Shown in pieces: positions 1-15,432 of a DNA stretch of 64,000 nt. Within the stretch, counting starts at the first letter, position 1. Every line of letters begins with the position of its first letter. The notes beneath the pieces are model-generated. The model did not search any database. It saw only the letters and a program-made list of their open reading frames with translations, and had not been told where the DNA came from. Where the stretch lies: positions 3,410,001 through 3,474,000 of the forward strand of contig NZ_CP039252.1 of the NCBI RefSeq assembly GCF_004795855.1, read 5' to 3'. The stretch comes from Hydrogenophaga sp. PAMC20947. GTDB lineage: Bacteria; Pseudomonadota; Gammaproteobacteria; Burkholderiales; Burkholderiaceae_C. The translations under genes were made by a program, and so were the position numbers.

Positions 1-373
1 CCTTCAGGTCTGGATAGGCCTCAGCCACGGCGAACAGGCGGCCCAATGCACCGCCCAGCGCCTGCTCAGCGCCCGCGAGCGCCCCCAGGGCACCTGCGTT
101 CAAAGGGCTGGCTGCTGCGGTTTGCTCGGCGGTGTGCGCCTGGTTGCGCGCTGCGATCACCGCTTCCAGGGTTTCAGACTCATGCGCCAGGTATTTCCGC
201 GCCACCTCCACCAGATTGGGCACCAGGTCGTGTCGCCGCTTGAGCTGCACATCGATTTGCCCGAACGCGTTTGCAATGGCGTTTTTTAGCCGCACCAGCC
301 GGTTGTAGGCCCCTACGGCCCAGAACAGCGCAACAAGCACCACCCCCAGCACCACCCAGGTCACTCCGTCCAT
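1..373 (-). CDS. LemA family protein, 5' part (cut by window edge)
   Basis: The minus strand reads open from an ATG at 371-373 to the left edge, about 124 codons. It begins with one hydrophobic segment (residues ~4-22, WVVLGVVLVALFWAVGAY) followed by NRLVRLKN, FGQIDVQLKRRHDLVPNLVE and an Ala-rich helical stretch. This is the classic LemA start: a short N-terminal membrane anchor followed by a helical domain facing away from the cytoplasm. Its molecular role in bacteria is not settled. An AGGAG lies 8 nt before the ATG. The gene lies downstream of rpoC on the same strand but beyond the rpoC terminator, so it is probably a separate transcript; a TATATT at 413-418 (minus) could be its -10 box. 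Confidence 0.9.
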   Translation of the reverse strand, partial: MDGVTWVVLGVVLVALFWAVGAYNRLVRLKNAIANAFGQIDVQLKRRHDLVPNLVEVARKYLAHESETLEAVIAARNQAHTAEQTAAASPLNAGALGALAGAEQALGGALGRLFAVAEAYPDLK

Positions 374-464
374 GTCTTGATCTCCTTCTCTCGTCCACCA
401 AAGTTCAAAATCAATATACCCCAGCCTCCAGCGCGTGGGATTCGTTTGAAAACCACACGCCCAT

Positions 465-497
465 GAAAAACGCCTCCAGCCCGAAGGGCGGAGGCGT
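465..497 (-). terminator. Rho-independent terminator of the rpoBC operon
   Basis: 470-477 pairs perfectly with 490-497, and an inner GCCC/GGGC pair (479-482 with 486-489) closes a GAA loop, with a single bulged A at 478. In the rpoC sense direction the stem is followed by five T residues (466-470 on the plus strand are A). It begins 43 nt after the rpoC stop codon. Confidence 0.9.
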
Positions 498-540
498 CAG
501 GCCCTAGGCGGTCAAGCCGGGGGCAATTCAAACAAAGCGC

Positions 541-3500
541 TTATTCGGCGGCTTCGTTCGTATCGGGTACTTCGGCAGCGTCCGATTGCTCGGCCTGGTC
601 CGCAGCCAGCGACATGGCGTCGGCTTCGGAAATGGCACGGCGCTCTTCGTCGTCCATCTTCTCCTTGACCTTGCGGGCTTCGTGATACGCCATACCGGTA
701 CCGGCAGGAATCAGACGGCCCACAATCACGTTTTCTTTCAGACCACGCAGCTCGTCGCGCTTGCCCATGATGGCAGCCTCGGTGAGCACGCGGGTGGTTT
801 CCTGGAAGGAAGCCGCTGAGATGAACGAGTCGGTCGACAGCGAAGCCTTGGTGATACCCAGCAACACGTTGCTGTAGGTCGGCGGAATCTTGCCTTCGGC
901 GCGCAAAGCATCGATGGTATTCAGGATTTCCGAACGCTCAACCTGCTCGCCCTTGATGTAGGACGAATCACCCACGGACTCAACGATCACGCGGCGCAGC
1001 ATCTGGCGAACAATCACCTCGATGTGCTTGTCGTTGATCTTCACACCCTGCAAGCGGTAGACGTCCTGCACTTCGTCGACGATGTAACGCGACAAGGCTT
1101 CGATGCCCAGCAAGCGAAGAATGTCTTGAGGATCGGCTGGGCCATCGACCACACCCTCACCCTTGTTGACCACCTGGCCTTCGTGCACCAGGATGTTCTT
1201 CTCTTTGGGAATGAGGTCGTCCCAGATGTTGCCTTCAGGATCGGTGATCTGCAGACGCACCTTGCCTTTGGTTTCCTTGCCGAAAGAGACCGTACCGGTC
1301 ATCTCGGCCAGCTTGCCGGCATCCTTGGGCGAACGCGCTTCGAACAACTCGGCCACACGCGGCAGACCGCCGGTGATGTCGCGGGTTTTCTGGCCTTCGA
1401 CCGGGATACGGGCCAGCACATGGCCTGGTCCCACGTCCTGGCCATCGCGCACTTCCAGCAGGGAGCCGATCGGGAAGCCCACCGTCACCGAGTGATCGGT
1501 ACCGGGGATCTTCACTTCGTTGCCTTGCGGGTCGAGCAGCTTGACCAGCGGACGCACCACCTTGGTCGAGCCACGGTGCTTGGGATCGATCACCACCAGC
1601 GAGCTCAAACCGGTCACATCGTTGACCTGCTTGGCCACCGTCAGACCCTCTTCCACGTTCTCGAACTGCACCTTACCGGCGAATTCCGTGATGATGGGTC
1701 GGGTCAGTGGATCCCAGTTGGCCAGCACCACACCAGCCTTGACGCTCTGGTCGGCCTTGACCGCCAGGATCGCGCCGTAAGGCACTTTGTGGCGCTCGCG
1801 CTCGCGGCCGATTTCGTCGTGAATGACGATCTCGCCCGAACGGGCGATCACAACCAGGTCGCCCTTGCTGTTGGTCACATAACGCATGGTCGCGTTGAAA
1901 CCGATCGTACCGGCCGACTTCGCTTCCACGCTGGAGGCCACAGCGGCGCGCGATGCAGCACCACCGATGTGGAACGTGCGCATCGTCAGCTGCGTGCCTG
2001 GCTCACCGATGGACTGGGCAGCGATCACGCCGACCGCTTCACCAATGTTCACCATGCCACCACGACCCAGATCGCGGCCGTAGCACTTGGCGCAAATACC
2101 AAAGCGGGTTTCGCAGGTCAATGCCGTGCGAACTTTCACTTCGTCCACACCAGCCGCTTCCAGCTCGTCGAGGATGTCTTCGTCCATCATGGCGCCAGCT
2201 GGCACCATGGTGGCACGCGTCTCGGGGTGATTCACTTCTTCAGCGGTTACACGACCCAGCACGCGATCGCGCAAGGATTCGATGACTTCACCGCCTTCGA
2301 CAATGGCGCGCATCACGGTACCGTTCGTGGTACCGCAATCCAGGCTGTTGACCACCAAATCTTGCGTCACGTCCACCAGACGGCGGGTCAGGTAACCCGA
2401 GTTGGCGGTCTTCAGCGCCGTGTCGGCCAGACCCTTACGGGCACCGTGCGTCGAGATGAAGTACTGCAACACGTTCAGACCTTCACGGAAGTTCGCCGTG
2501 ATGGGGGTCTCAATGATCGAGCCATCGGGCTTGGCCATCAAACCGCGCATACCCGCCAGCTGGCGAATCTGAGCAGCAGAACCGCGGGCACCAGAGTCGG
2601 CCATCATGTAGATGGAGTTGAACGACTCTTGATCGACTTCGTTGCCCTTGGCGTCAATGGTCTTTTGCTTGGACAGCTGAGCCATCATGACCTTGGAGAT
2701 CTCGTCGCCGGCCTTGCCCCAGATGTCCACCACTTTGTTGTAGCGCTCACCGGCGGTCACCAGACCCGAAGCGTATTGCTGGGCAATCTCTTTCACCTCG
2801 GCTTCGGCACGGCCAATCACAACCGGTTTCTCTGGCGGCACCAACATGTCGTCCACAGCGATCGAGATACCCGAGCGCGTGGCCAGACGGAAGCCGTATT
2901 GCAACAGCTTGTCGGCAAAGATCACCGTTTCCTTCAAGCCGCACTTGCGGAACGAAGCGTTGATCAGGCGAGAAATTTCTTTCTTCTTCATCGCCTTGTT
3001 CATCACCTCGAAAGGCAAGCCCTTAGGCAGGATTTCGGACAACAGCGCACGGCCAACCGTTGTATTCACCATAGAAGTCGACGAAGTGAATTCGCCGGTT
3101 TCTTTGTTCTTCGCCCATTGCACCAAACGCACAGAGATCCGGGTGGAAATCTCGACCGCGCTGTTGTCCAGGGCGCGCTGCACTTCCTGAACATCGGCGA
3201 AGATCATGTCTTCGCCCTTGGCGTTGATCTTCTCGCGGGTAGCGGCGTACAAACCGAGCACCACGTCTTGCGAAGGCACGATGGACGGCTCGCCGGAAGC
3301 AGGGAACAGGATGTTGTTCGAGGCCAGCATCAGGGTGCGGGCTTCGATCTGTGCTTCCACCGACAGCGGCACGTGCACCGCCATCTGGTCACCGTCGAAG
3401 TCGGCGTTGAAGGCCGCGCAAACGAGGGGGTGCAGCTGGATGGCCTTGCCTTCGATCAGGATGGGTTCAAACGCCTGAATACCCAGGCGGTGCAGCGTCG

Positions 3501-4773
3501 GTGCTCGGTTGAGCATCACGGGGTGCTCTTTGATCACCTCTTCCAGGATGTCCCACACCACCGGCGTGCCGGCTTCCACTTCTTTCTTGGCCGCCTTGAT
3601 GGTGGTCGCAATGCCCATGGCTTCCAGGCGCGAGAAGATGAAAGGCTTGAACAGCTCCAAGGCCATCAGCTTGGGCAAACCGCACTGGTGCAGTTTGAGC
3701 GTTGGGCCCACCACGATGACCGAACGGCCAGAGTAGTCGACGCGCTTGCCCAGCAAGTTCTGACGGAAACGACCGCTCTTGCCTTTGATCATGTCGGCCA
3801 AAGACTTCAGGGCACGCTTGTTGGCGCCCGTCATGGCCTTGCCGCGGCGACCGTTGTCCAGCAGGCTGTCCACGGCTTCTTGCAACATGCGCTTTTCGTT
3901 GCGCGCAATGATCTCAGGCGCCTTCAATTCCAGCAAACGGCGCAGACGGCTGTTGCGGTTGATGACGCGGCGGTACAGGTCGTTCAGATCGGAGGTCGCG
4001 AAGCGGCCGCCGTCCAGCGGCACCAGCGGACGCAGGTCCGGTGGCAACACAGGCAAAACGTCGAGCACCATCCACTCGGGCTTGATACCGCTCTTCTTGA
4101 AGGCTTCCAGCACTTTCAGGCGCTTGGCATTCTTCTTGATCTTGAGTTCGGAGCCGGTCAGGTCGTTGCGCAGTTTTTCGATCTCGATGTCGAGGTCGAT
4201 GGCCATCAGCAACTCTTTGATGCCTTCAGCGCCCATCTTGGCGATGAATTCGTCACCGAATTCCTTCTTCTTGGCATCGTAGTCGTCCTCGGTCATGATC
4301 GCGAATTTCTTCAGCGGGGTCATGCCTGGATCGACGATCACATAGGCTTCGAAGTACAACACGCGTTCGATGTCGCGCAGCGTCATGTCCAGGATCAGGC
4401 CCAGACGCGAAGGCAGCGACTTCAGGAACCAGATGTGGGCGCAAGGCGCGGCCAGATCAATGTGACCCATGCGCTCGCGGCGCACCTTGGTCTGTGTGAC
4501 TTCAACGCCGCACTTCTCGCAAATCACACCACGGTGCTTGAGACGTTTGTATTTGCCGCACAAGCATTCGTAGTCCTTGATAGGGCCAAAAATCTTGGCG
4601 CAAAACAAGCCGTCGCGCTCGGGCTTGAAGGTGCGGTAGTTGATGGTCTCGGGCTTCTTCACTTCACCGAAGGACCACGAACGGATTTTCTCCGGCGAAG
4701 CCAGGCCGATGCGGATCGCATCGAAGTGCTCGTCGGGCGTGAACTGCTTGAACAGGTCGAGTAATGATTTCAT
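541..4773 (-). CDS. rpoC: DNA-directed RNA polymerase subunit beta'
   Basis: 1410 residues, normal for the proteobacterial beta' subunit. The N-terminal zinc-ribbon cysteines are at 70, 72, 85 and 88. The catalytic Mg-binding motif NADFDGD lies near residue 460. The second zinc site is visible as [11 protein letters not shown] further on, followed by the trigger-loop/bridge region and a C-terminal acidic Ala/Glu tail. beta' forms the active-site cleft with beta and binds sigma and the DNA. The ATG is 27 nt after the rpoB stop, so the two are co-transcribed. Nothing is missing or odd in the frame. Confidence 0.99.
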   Translation of the reverse strand: MKSLLDLFKQFTPDEHFDAIRIGLASPEKIRSWSFGEVKKPETINYRTFKPERDGLFCAKIFGPIKDYECLCGKYKRLKHRGVICEKCGVEVTQTKVRRERMGHIDLAAPCAHIWFLKSLPSRLGLILDMTLRDIERVLYFEAYVIVDPGMTPLKKFAIMTEDDYDAKKKEFGDEFIAKMGAEGIKELLMAIDLDIEIEKLRNDLTGSELKIKKNAKRLKVLEAFKKSGIKPEWMVLDVLPVLPPDLRPLVPLDGGRFATSDLNDLYRRVINRNSRLRRLLELKAPEIIARNEKRMLQEAVDSLLDNGRRGKAMTGANKRALKSLADMIKGKSGRFRQNLLGKRVDYSGRSVIVVGPTLKLHQCGLPKLMALELFKPFIFSRLEAMGIATTIKAAKKEVEAGTPVVWDILEEVIKEHPVMLNRAPTLHRLGIQAFEPILIEGKAIQLHPLVCAAFNADFDGDQMAVHVPLSVEAQIEARTLMLASNNILFPASGEPSIVPSQDVVLGLYAATREKINAKGEDMIFADVQEVQRALDNSAVEISTRISVRLVQWAKNKETGEFTSSTSMVNTTVGRALLSEILPKGLPFEVMNKAMKKKEISRLINASFRKCGLKETVIFADKLLQYGFRLATRSGISIAVDDMLVPPEKPVVIGRAEAEVKEIAQQYASGLVTAGERYNKVVDIWGKAGDEISKVMMAQLSKQKTIDAKGNEVDQESFNSIYMMADSGARGSAAQIRQLAGMRGLMAKPDGSIIETPITANFREGLNVLQYFISTHGARKGLADTALKTANSGYLTRRLVDVTQDLVVNSLDCGTTNGTVMRAIVEGGEVIESLRDRVLGRVTAEEVNHPETRATMVPAGAMMDEDILDELEAAGVDEVKVRTALTCETRFGICAKCYGRDLGRGGMVNIGEAVGVIAAQSIGEPGTQLTMRTFHIGGAASRAAVASSVEAKSAGTIGFNATMRYVTNSKGDLVVIARSGEIVIHDEIGRERERHKVPYGAILAVKADQSVKAGVVLANWDPLTRPIITEFAGKVQFENVEEGLTVAKQVNDVTGLSSLVVIDPKHRGSTKVVRPLVKLLDPQGNEVKIPGTDHSVTVGFPIGSLLEVRDGQDVGPGHVLARIPVEGQKTRDITGGLPRVAELFEARSPKDAGKLAEMTGTVSFGKETKGKVRLQITDPEGNIWDDLIPKEKNILVHEGQVVNKGEGVVDGPADPQDILRLLGIEALSRYIVDEVQDVYRLQGVKINDKHIEVIVRQMLRRVIVESVGDSSYIKGEQVERSEILNTIDALRAEGKIPPTYSNVLLGITKASLSTDSFISAASFQETTRVLTEAAIMGKRDELRGLKENVIVGRLIPAGTGMAYHEARKVKEKMDDEERRAISEADAMSLAADQAEQSDAAEVPDTNEAAE

Positions 4774-4800
4774 GGGTTCAATCCTTGTCTTGCCGGCGAA

Positions 4801-8925
<4,125 letters not shown>

Positions 8926-9077
8926 GAGATCTCCGAGCTCTACGGCGACTGTCTTGCCATTCGGGTGGGCACACCCGGTGACATGCTTGGTGGCTGGCCT
9001 CTACCAACCATTGGCGGACGGCTTGTGCGTTGCACACAAGCCCGAACCAAGTCGTCTTCTGCAGTCGGGGTCAGAAG

Positions 9078-9115
9078 ACACTGATAAAACGGCTCAGGAG
9101 TCGTTTTATCGGTGT
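9078..9115 (-). promoter_or_regulatory. Long hairpin in the rplL-rpoB spacer
   Basis: 9078-9091 pairs with 9102-9115 over 14 bp with one G-U wobble and a 10-nt loop. In the sense direction no T-run follows, so it is not a normal terminator. The position matches the rplL-rpoB spacer, where E. coli has a partial attenuator and an RNase III processing site, so I infer a comparable role in setting the ribosomal protein to polymerase ratio. The rest of 8926-9226 shows no gene. Confidence 0.55.
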
Positions 9116-9226
9116 CCCCTGAGACACACCCAAAACCATGGCAATTGCCGTGTTCTCGAATGCGCTCAGAAAGCACCAAAGGCTGGAGGCTCTTTCGAGC
9201 ACTCCAGCCCCTGTCTGGCGAGAGAA

Positions 9227-9598
9227 TTACTTCAACTCGGCCTTGGCGCCGGCTTCCACCAGCTTCTTCACTGCGGCTTCGGCGTCAGCCTTGGACACAG
9301 CTTCTTTCACGGCCTTGGGCGCGCCATCAACCATGTCTTTGGCTTCTTTCAAGCCCAGACCGGTGATTTCGCGAACCGCTTTAATCACGGCCACTTTGGC
9401 TGCGCCAGCTTCGAGCAACATGACGTTGAACTCGGTCTGCTCTTCAGCGGCAGCAGCGGCGGCGCCGCCTGCAGCTGGTGCAGACATCGCTGCTGCGCTC
9501 ACGCCAAATTTCTCTTCGATGGCTTTCACCAGGTCGTTGAGTTCCATGACCGTCATGCTGTCCAGCGAGGTCAGAAATGCGTCTTTATCGAATGCCAT
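9227..9598 (-). CDS. rplL: 50S ribosomal protein L7/L12
   Basis: 123 residues. The N-terminal dimerisation helices ([20 protein letters not shown]...) lead to a flexible Ala/Gly hinge (residues ~37-50) and the C-terminal factor-binding domain with the hallmark [18 protein letters not shown] segment. L7/L12 dimers form the ribosomal stalk with L10 and recruit EF-Tu, EF-G and other GTPases. The gene follows rplJ by 42 nt, as in the usual L10 operon. Confidence 0.98.
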   Translation of the reverse strand: MAFDKDAFLTSLDSMTVMELNDLVKAIEEKFGVSAAAMSAPAAGGAAAAAAEEQTEFNVMLLEAGAAKVAVIKAVREITGLGLKEAKDMVDGAPKAVKEAVSKADAEAAVKKLVEAGAKAELK

Positions 9599-9640
9599 TT
9601 TGATTTCCTAACAATTGGTTTAAAAAAGCTCTGCGCGCGC

Positions 9641-10255
9641 TCAGGCGGCAGGAGCTTCTGGAGCGGCCGGGGCTTCTTCGGCTGCTGGAGCGGCCGGAGC
9701 TTCTTCAGCGGCCGGAGCCGCCGTAGCTTCTTCGACTGCCGGAGCTGCCGGAGCTTCTTCGACTGCGCCTTCGCCTTTTTTCGCCGCCAAGGCGCTCAGC
9801 ACAACGGCCGTGCGCGACATAGGCGACATCAACAAGCCACACAGCTGAGCCAACAACACTTCTTTCGAAGGAATGCTGGCCAGTTGCTTAACGCCTTCGA
9901 CGTCCAGGACTTTTCCACCGTAGACACCACCGCGGATCACCAACTTGGCGTTGGTTTTCGCGAATTCAGCCACCACTCGCGCGGCGGCCACTGCGTCTTC
10001 AGAGAAGCCATAGATCAGCGGACCGGACATCTGGTCTGCGCCCACTTCAAATGCGCTACCCACAACAGCACGGCGAGCCAAGGTGTTCTTCAGAACACTC
10101 AGGGTCACACCATTGCTGCGTGCTTCGACGCGCAATTTGTCCATGTCCGCGACCGTGACACCACGGTACTCCGCCATCACGAGCGTTTGAGCTTTTGCGG
10201 CGAGGCTGGTCACTTCGGAAATGACCGCTTCTTTCTCACTGCGATTCAGACTCAA
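9641..10255 (-). CDS. rplJ: 50S ribosomal protein L10 with repeat tail, TTG start
   Basis: 204 residues. Residues 1 to ~160 are normal L10 ([15 protein letters not shown]..., [28 protein letters not shown]). L10 binds 23S rRNA and carries the L7/L12 stalk dimers. Two points are unusual. The start codon is TTG (10253-10255), preceded by AAGGAG at a 6-nt spacing, so the start is well supported. The C-terminus has a 40-residue Ala/Pro/Glu extension built of four 9-residue repeats; most L10 proteins are about 165-175 residues. The codons of the tail are as GC-rich as the rest of the gene. Confidence 0.97.
   Translation of the reverse strand: MSLNRSEKEAVISEVTSLAAKAQTLVMAEYRGVTVADMDKLRVEARSNGVTLSVLKNTLARRAVVGSAFEVGADQMSGPLIYGFSEDAVAAARVVAEFAKTNAKLVIRGGVYGGKVLDVEGVKQLASIPSKEVLLAQLCGLLMSPMSRTAVVLSALAAKKGEGAVEEAPAAPAVEEATAAPAAEEAPAAPAAEEAPAAPEAPAA
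9644..9763 (-). repeat. 4 x 27-bp repeat encoding the L10 tail
   Basis: The last 40 codons of rplJ read [36 protein letters not shown] and a final APAA. The 27-bp period keeps the frame, and copy number is likely to vary between strains by slippage. The charge pattern suggests a disordered acidic tail. Confidence 0.8.
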
Positions 10256-10514
10256 GGTCTACTCCTTAAATGTGCCTCGGGTCACTTGGACCTCCGACAC
10301 GCCTCATTGCAGCGACCAACTGTTTACGGAAACATGTTCCATCTGCAGCGGGATCGCCATCTGCGTTGGCTTATCACAATTAAGTCGGGCACAGCCGTGA
10401 AGCCACACCCCACACCAACGGTCTTGGATGGCCCCGGCGAACAAGCTTGCGCTGCTCACCGGGCCCACCACATCCGGGCAACCGGAGTTGCCCAAATTCT
10501 TCATCTTCCAGCGA
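10256..10514 (-). promoter_or_regulatory. rplJ leader (probable L10 autoregulatory region)
   Basis: The 259 nt between the rplA stop and the rplJ start hold no gene I can support. In proteobacteria this leader binds L10-(L7/L12) and represses its own translation, and it often carries a promoter. The sequence is compatible with structured RNA, but I cannot point to a specific binding fold, so the role is inferred from position. Confidence 0.5.
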
Positions 10515-11210
10515 TCAGGCCGAGATGGATTGCATGTCGACGCGAACGCCCACACCCATGGTCGAAGACACAGCCACTTTGCGCAGGAAAACACCCTTGC
10601 TGGTAGCAGGCTTGGACTTCGACAGAGCGTCCAGCAAAGCCACCAGGTTGCCCTGGAGCTTGTCGGTGTCGAACGAGCGACGGCCGATGGTGCCGTGGAT
10701 GATGCCGGCCTTGTCAACGCGGAACTGCACCTGGCCAGCTTTGGCATTGCGAACAGCTTGAGCGACGTCCGCCGTCACGGTCCCGACTTTGGGGTTTGGC
10801 ATCAGGCCACGAGGGCCCAACACTTGACCCAAGGTACCGACCACGCGCATGGCATCTGGCGAAGCGATGACGACGTCAAAGTTCATGTTGCCGGCCTTGA
10901 TGTCGGCAGCCAGATCTTCCATACCGACGATGTCGGCGCCAGCGGCCTTGGCTTCTTCAGCCTTGGCGCCCTGGGCGAACACGGCCACGCGCTTGGTCTT
11001 GCCGGTGCCGTTGGGCATCACGACAGCACCACGCACCACCTGGTCGGACTTCTTCGCGTCCACGCCGAGCTGGATGGCCACGTCGATGGATTCGTCAAAC
11101 TTGGCGTTGGCGCAATCTTTGATGATAGCGATCGCATCCAGCAGGGGGTACAGCTTGTTGCTGTCCACTTTGCCTGCGAACACTTTTTGTTTCTTGGTCA
11201 GCTTGGCCAT
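10515..11210 (-). CDS. rplA: 50S ribosomal protein L1
   Basis: 231 residues starting [13 protein letters not shown], the usual L1 N-terminus. An upstream in-frame start would overlap rplK and is unlikely. The conserved signature [18 protein letters not shown] and the C-terminal [11 protein letters not shown] segment are present. L1 binds 23S rRNA at the E-site stalk and in many bacteria represses the rplK-rplA mRNA. The ATG begins one base after the rplK stop, so translation is probably coupled. Confidence 0.98.
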   Translation of the reverse strand: MAKLTKKQKVFAGKVDSNKLYPLLDAIAIIKDCANAKFDESIDVAIQLGVDAKKSDQVVRGAVVMPNGTGKTKRVAVFAQGAKAEEAKAAGADIVGMEDLAADIKAGNMNFDVVIASPDAMRVVGTLGQVLGPRGLMPNPKVGTVTADVAQAVRNAKAGQVQFRVDKAGIIHGTIGRRSFDTDKLQGNLVALLDALSKSKPATSKGVFLRKVAVSSTMGVGVRVDMQSISA

Positions 11211-11211
11211 A

Positions 11212-11643
11212 TCACACGCCCTCCACAATCACGCCCATCGAGCGAGCCGAACCGGCGATGGTGCGCACAGCGGCATCCATATCGGCAGCGGTCAAGTCTT
11301 TCATCTTGGTATTGCAGATTTCCTCGAGCTGAGCACGGGTAATCTTGCCGACCTTTTGCTTGTTGGGCACTGGAGAGCCCTTGTCAAGCTTGATAGCCTT
11401 CTTGATCAAGTAGGTCGCTGGAGGCGTACCCATCTTGAAGGTGAAGCTCTTGTCCGCGAAAGCGGTGATGGTGACCGGGATCGGCATGCCCGGCTCAAGA
11501 CCTTGGGTCTGGGCGTTGAACGCCTTACAGAACTCCATGATGTTGAGGCCGCGTTGACCCAGAGCGGGGCCGATCGGTGGGGAGGGATTGGCTTTACCAG
11601 CTGGTACTTGCAGCTTGATGAAGCCGACGATTTTTTTCGCCAT
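11212..11643 (-). CDS. rplK: 50S ribosomal protein L11
   Basis: 143 residues, normal length. [20 protein letters not shown] and [19 protein letters not shown] mark the N-terminal thiostrepton/RelA-related domain. [10 protein letters not shown] lies at the C-terminus. L11 binds the GTPase centre of 23S rRNA. The 116-nt gap to nusG contains a 7-bp hairpin (11669-11675 with 11681-11687) without a T-run, in the position where the L1-regulated leader would lie. Confidence 0.98.
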   Translation of the reverse strand: MAKKIVGFIKLQVPAGKANPSPPIGPALGQRGLNIMEFCKAFNAQTQGLEPGMPIPVTITAFADKSFTFKMGTPPATYLIKKAIKLDKGSPVPNKQKVGKITRAQLEEICNTKMKDLTAADMDAAVRTIAGSARSMGVIVEGV

Positions 11644-11759
11644 TTTTTAGACTCCTGCGAGTGCAATCGGCAGCGACTGGCGCTGCCTCCTCGCGGTTGG
11701 GGACCCGAAAACTTGAAACCCCCAGGCGTCGGGCCGACCCGCCTGAGGCAAATACCGCA

Positions 11760-12335
11760 TCAGGTTTTTTCGACCTGACTGAATTCCAGCTCGACGGGCG
11801 TGGCGCGACCGAAAATGGTCACCGACACGCGCATCTTGTTCTTTTCGTAGTTGACTTCTTCGACGGTGCCGTTGAAATCGGTGAAAGGACCTTCTTTGAC
11901 GCGAACATACTCACCCACAACGAACTCAACCTTGTGGCGAGGCTTGTCGGTGCCTTCCTGCATCTGGTTGACGATCTTCTGAACGTCTTCCTCGGAGATG
12001 GGGGCGGGGCGGTTCTTGGCACCACCCACAAAACCGGTGACCTTGTTGGTGTGCTTCACCAGGTGCCAGGTTTCGTCGTCCATCACCATTTCCACCAGCA
12101 CATAGCCAGGGAAAAACTTGCGTTCGGTGGTGCGCTTCTGGCCGTTCTTGATTTCAACCACTTCTTCGGTGGGCACCAGGATGCGACCAAACTTGGACTC
12201 CATGCCTTCGCGGTTGATGCGTTCGATGATGTTGCGCTCTGCGGCCTTCTCCATGCCGGAGTAGGCGTGCACCACATACCAGCGCATGCCTTCTGCGGCC
12301 ACGCCATCGGTCACTGGACTGCTTTGATCGTTCAT
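11760..12335 (-). CDS. nusG: Transcription termination/antitermination factor NusG
   Basis: 191 residues from the ATG at 12333-12335. [19 protein letters not shown] begins the NGN domain that binds RNA polymerase. [20 protein letters not shown] is the C-terminal KOW domain that binds Rho or S10/NusE. The ATG shares one base with the secE stop (TAATG), so the two are translationally coupled. This is why I reject a longer N-terminus that runs back into secE. Confidence 0.98.
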   Translation of the reverse strand: MNDQSSPVTDGVAAEGMRWYVVHAYSGMEKAAERNIIERINREGMESKFGRILVPTEEVVEIKNGQKRTTERKFFPGYVLVEMVMDDETWHLVKHTNKVTGFVGGAKNRPAPISEEDVQKIVNQMQEGTDKPRHKVEFVVGEYVRVKEGPFTDFNGTVEEVNYEKNKMRVSVTIFGRATPVELEFSQVEKT

Positions 12336-12718
12336 TATTTTCTCCAGCCCAGAATCAAGTCGTAAAACAGCCACTCGACAGTCTTGTCGGTGAGCCAGAG
12401 GAACAGGGCCATCACGAACACAAAGGCAAACACATAGGCGGTCATCTGGATCGCCTCTTTGCGGGCAGGCCAGACCACCTTGCGCGCTTCGCGCCAGGCA
12501 TCACGCCCGAAAGCGAGCAACTGGCGACCGGATTCCGACACCGCGAACATGCCCGCTGCGGCAACAAAGCCACCCAGCAAGGCACCCCACTGCACCATCG
12601 AACCCTTGGCCGACAGCAGATAGAAGGCGACGAACGACCCCAGCAGCAGCACAACAGCTGCCGCCAGCTTGGCCTTGTCGGCGCCCGAGCTGACGGTTTG
12701 AACTTCAGAAGTGGCCAT
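12335..12718 (-). CDS. secE: Preprotein translocase subunit SecE
   Basis: 127 residues, the same length as E. coli SecE, with three hydrophobic segments (about residues 18-37, 44-62 and 95-113). The conserved cytoplasmic amphipathic region [18 protein letters not shown] precedes the last one. SecE clamps SecY in the inner-membrane translocon. I chose the ATG at 12716-12718, which has GGGAT upstream; a TTG eight codons earlier is also open. Confidence 0.97.
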   Translation of the reverse strand: MATSEVQTVSSGADKAKLAAAVVLLLGSFVAFYLLSAKGSMVQWGALLGGFVAAAGMFAVSESGRQLLAFGRDAWREARKVVWPARKEAIQMTAYVFAFVFVMALFLWLTDKTVEWLFYDLILGWRK

Positions 12719-12777
12719 GAGGATCCCGTTGATTCTTGACAAAAATGCGCATCAGTCAGGCCCTCGCCTGAGACACG

Positions 12778-12815
12778 CAAGCCCACCAGAGGTCTTTTAG
12801 ACTTCGGCGGGCTTG
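12778..12815 (-). other. Stem-loop between tRNA-Trp and secE
   Basis: 12778-12787 pairs with 12806-12815 and an inner stem extends it (12790-12795 with 12799-12804), leaving a small T loop. No T-run follows in the sense direction. It may mark the 3' processing side of the tRNA-Trp transcript; this is inferred from position only. Confidence 0.4.
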
Positions 12816-12866
12816 GGTTGATCCACGAAACAGAGCGACTTCAACGAATGTTGCACACCTGTTGGG

Positions 12867-12942
12867 TGGCAGGGGCAGTAGGAATCGAACCTACAACCTT
12901 CGGTTTTGGAGACCGACGCTCTGCCAATTGAGCTATACCCCT
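12867..12942 (-). tRNA. trnW: tRNA-Trp (CCA)
   Basis: 76 nt including an encoded 3' CCA (12867-12869). The acceptor stem AGGGGTA pairs with TGCCCCT. The anticodon CCA is at 12907-12909, and the T arm carries GGTTCGATTCC. It sits between tuf and secE, as in most beta- and gammaproteobacteria. Confidence 0.98.
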
Positions 12943-12973
12943 ACTGGCGATGCCCCGAGGGGCATCAAACTAA

Positions 12974-14164
<1,191 letters not shown>

Positions 14165-14217
14165 TTTTCAGCTCCAAAATCAAAATTGCCGAAACACCAG
14201 AACAAATGCAGAAATAC

Positions 14218-14292
<75 letters not shown>

Positions 14293-14362
14293 CAAGAAGC
14301 CTCTATGAAAGAGACATCTCAACAAAACTGTCTGCCTACACAACCAACACCCAACGACAAAC

Positions 14363-14436
14363 TGGAGCGGGAGACGGGAATCGAACCCGCGTGATCAGCT
14401 TGGAAGGCTGGAGTTCTACCATTGAACTACTCCCGC
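14363..14436 (-). tRNA. trnG: tRNA-Gly (TCC)
   Basis: 74 nt with encoded CCA (14363-14365). The acceptor GCGGGAG/CTCCCGC is perfect and the anticodon TCC is at 14402-14404. Confidence 0.97.
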
Positions 14437-14520
14437 CAGGAACACCTTCGGCAAAACCGAAGGTCCTCAAAGCGCTTTGGTTTCCCATTGCTCATAACTT
14501 CTCACTGTCGCAGTGCTGGC

Positions 14521-14606
14521 TGGTGGAGGGGGCTGGATTCGAACCAGCGTACGCGTAAGCGGGCAGATTTACAGTCTGCTGCCTTTAACCACTCGGCCAC
14601 CCCTCC
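14521..14606 (-). tRNA. trnY: tRNA-Tyr (GTA)
   Basis: 86 nt with encoded CCA (14521-14523) and a long variable arm, as expected for tRNA-Tyr. The acceptor is GGAGGGG/CCCCTCC and the anticodon GTA is at 14570-14572. It is the first gene of the tRNA-tuf transcription unit. Confidence 0.97.
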
Positions 14607-14621
14607 AAAGCACAGCCCTAA

Positions 14622-14627
14622 ATTATG
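14622..14627 (-). promoter_or_regulatory. Probable -10 box of the tRNA-tuf operon
   Basis: In the sense direction CATAAT is followed 15 nt later by the tRNA-Tyr 5' end. I see no good -35 box; an A-rich stretch precedes it. The 59-nt gap to ung leaves little other room for the promoter of this highly expressed unit. Confidence 0.5.
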
Positions 14628-14665
14628 CCATCTTTTTTGCAGTTTGCACGCACCTCCCCAAGACT

Positions 14666-15421
14666 TCACCAAATAATTGGCGATTGGCCGCCCTTCTCGA
14701 TCCACTTGTCAACGGACCCAAAATGGCCACAGCCCAGGAACGGCGCGGGTCCGCGGCGCGCCGACAGTGGTGACGGATGGTTGGCCGACAACACCAGGTG
14801 CCGCTCAGCGTCGATCAACACGGCCTTCTTTTGGGCATGGGCGCCCCACAACAGGAAGGCTTTGGGCATCCCATGGTCGCTGCAATGGCGAACCACATCG
14901 TCGGTCAGCACCTCCCAGCCTCGACCCGCATGGCTGCCCGGCAGGCCGTCTTCCACCGTGAGCGCCGTGTTCAGCAGCAAGACCCCCTGCTTCGCCCAGC
15001 GCACCAATGACCCTTGGACTGGCAGGGTTAGCCCGAGGTCGCGTTGCATTTCCAGAAAGATATTGCGCAGGCTGGGAGGCGTTTTGATGCCGGGCGCGAC
15101 TGAAAACGCCAAGCCCTCGGCTTGACCGGGGCCGTGATAGGGGTCTTGCCCGAGAATCACCACCCGCACGGCCCCCAAGGGAGAAAGCGCCAGGGCTCGC
15201 AGCGGCTCAGGGGGGTAGATGGTGGCGCCGGCGAGCAACCGTTCCTGCAAAAAGGCCTGTAGCTGAACGCCGGCGGCCGATGCCCAAAACCGGTCCGCCA
15301 GGCCCCGGCCGTCGGGCGCAACCGGCCAAGCGCGGGGGTCTGCGGTCTCCAGCCTGGGCACGGTCGACGGTGCCCCGGGGGGCGTACCCCAGTCCAGCGG
15401 GGCTTGCACAGGGACTGCCAC
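14666..15421 (-). CDS. ung: Uracil-DNA glycosylase (family 1)
   Basis: 251 residues. The water-activating motif GQDPYHGPGQAEGLAFSV and the C-terminal HPSPLS motif of the Ung family are both present, with LLLNTALTVE between them. The enzyme removes uracil from DNA as the first step of base-excision repair. The likely start is a GTG at 15419-15421, 11 nt after the trpC stop, so ung is probably read through from the trp genes. Confidence 0.96.
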   Translation of the reverse strand: MAVPVQAPLDWGTPPGAPSTVPRLETADPRAWPVAPDGRGLADRFWASAAGVQLQAFLQERLLAGATIYPPEPLRALALSPLGAVRVVILGQDPYHGPGQAEGLAFSVAPGIKTPPSLRNIFLEMQRDLGLTLPVQGSLVRWAKQGVLLLNTALTVEDGLPGSHAGRGWEVLTDDVVRHCSDHGMPKAFLLWGAHAQKKAVLIDAERHLVLSANHPSPLSARRGPAPFLGCGHFGSVDKWIEKGGQSPIIW

Positions 15422-15432
15422 GGCGCAAGGAC

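Noticed and set aside
12949..12966. Terminator between tuf and tRNA-Trp
   Set aside because: The 18-nt hairpin has no T-run, and tRNA-Trp begins only 7 nt further on.
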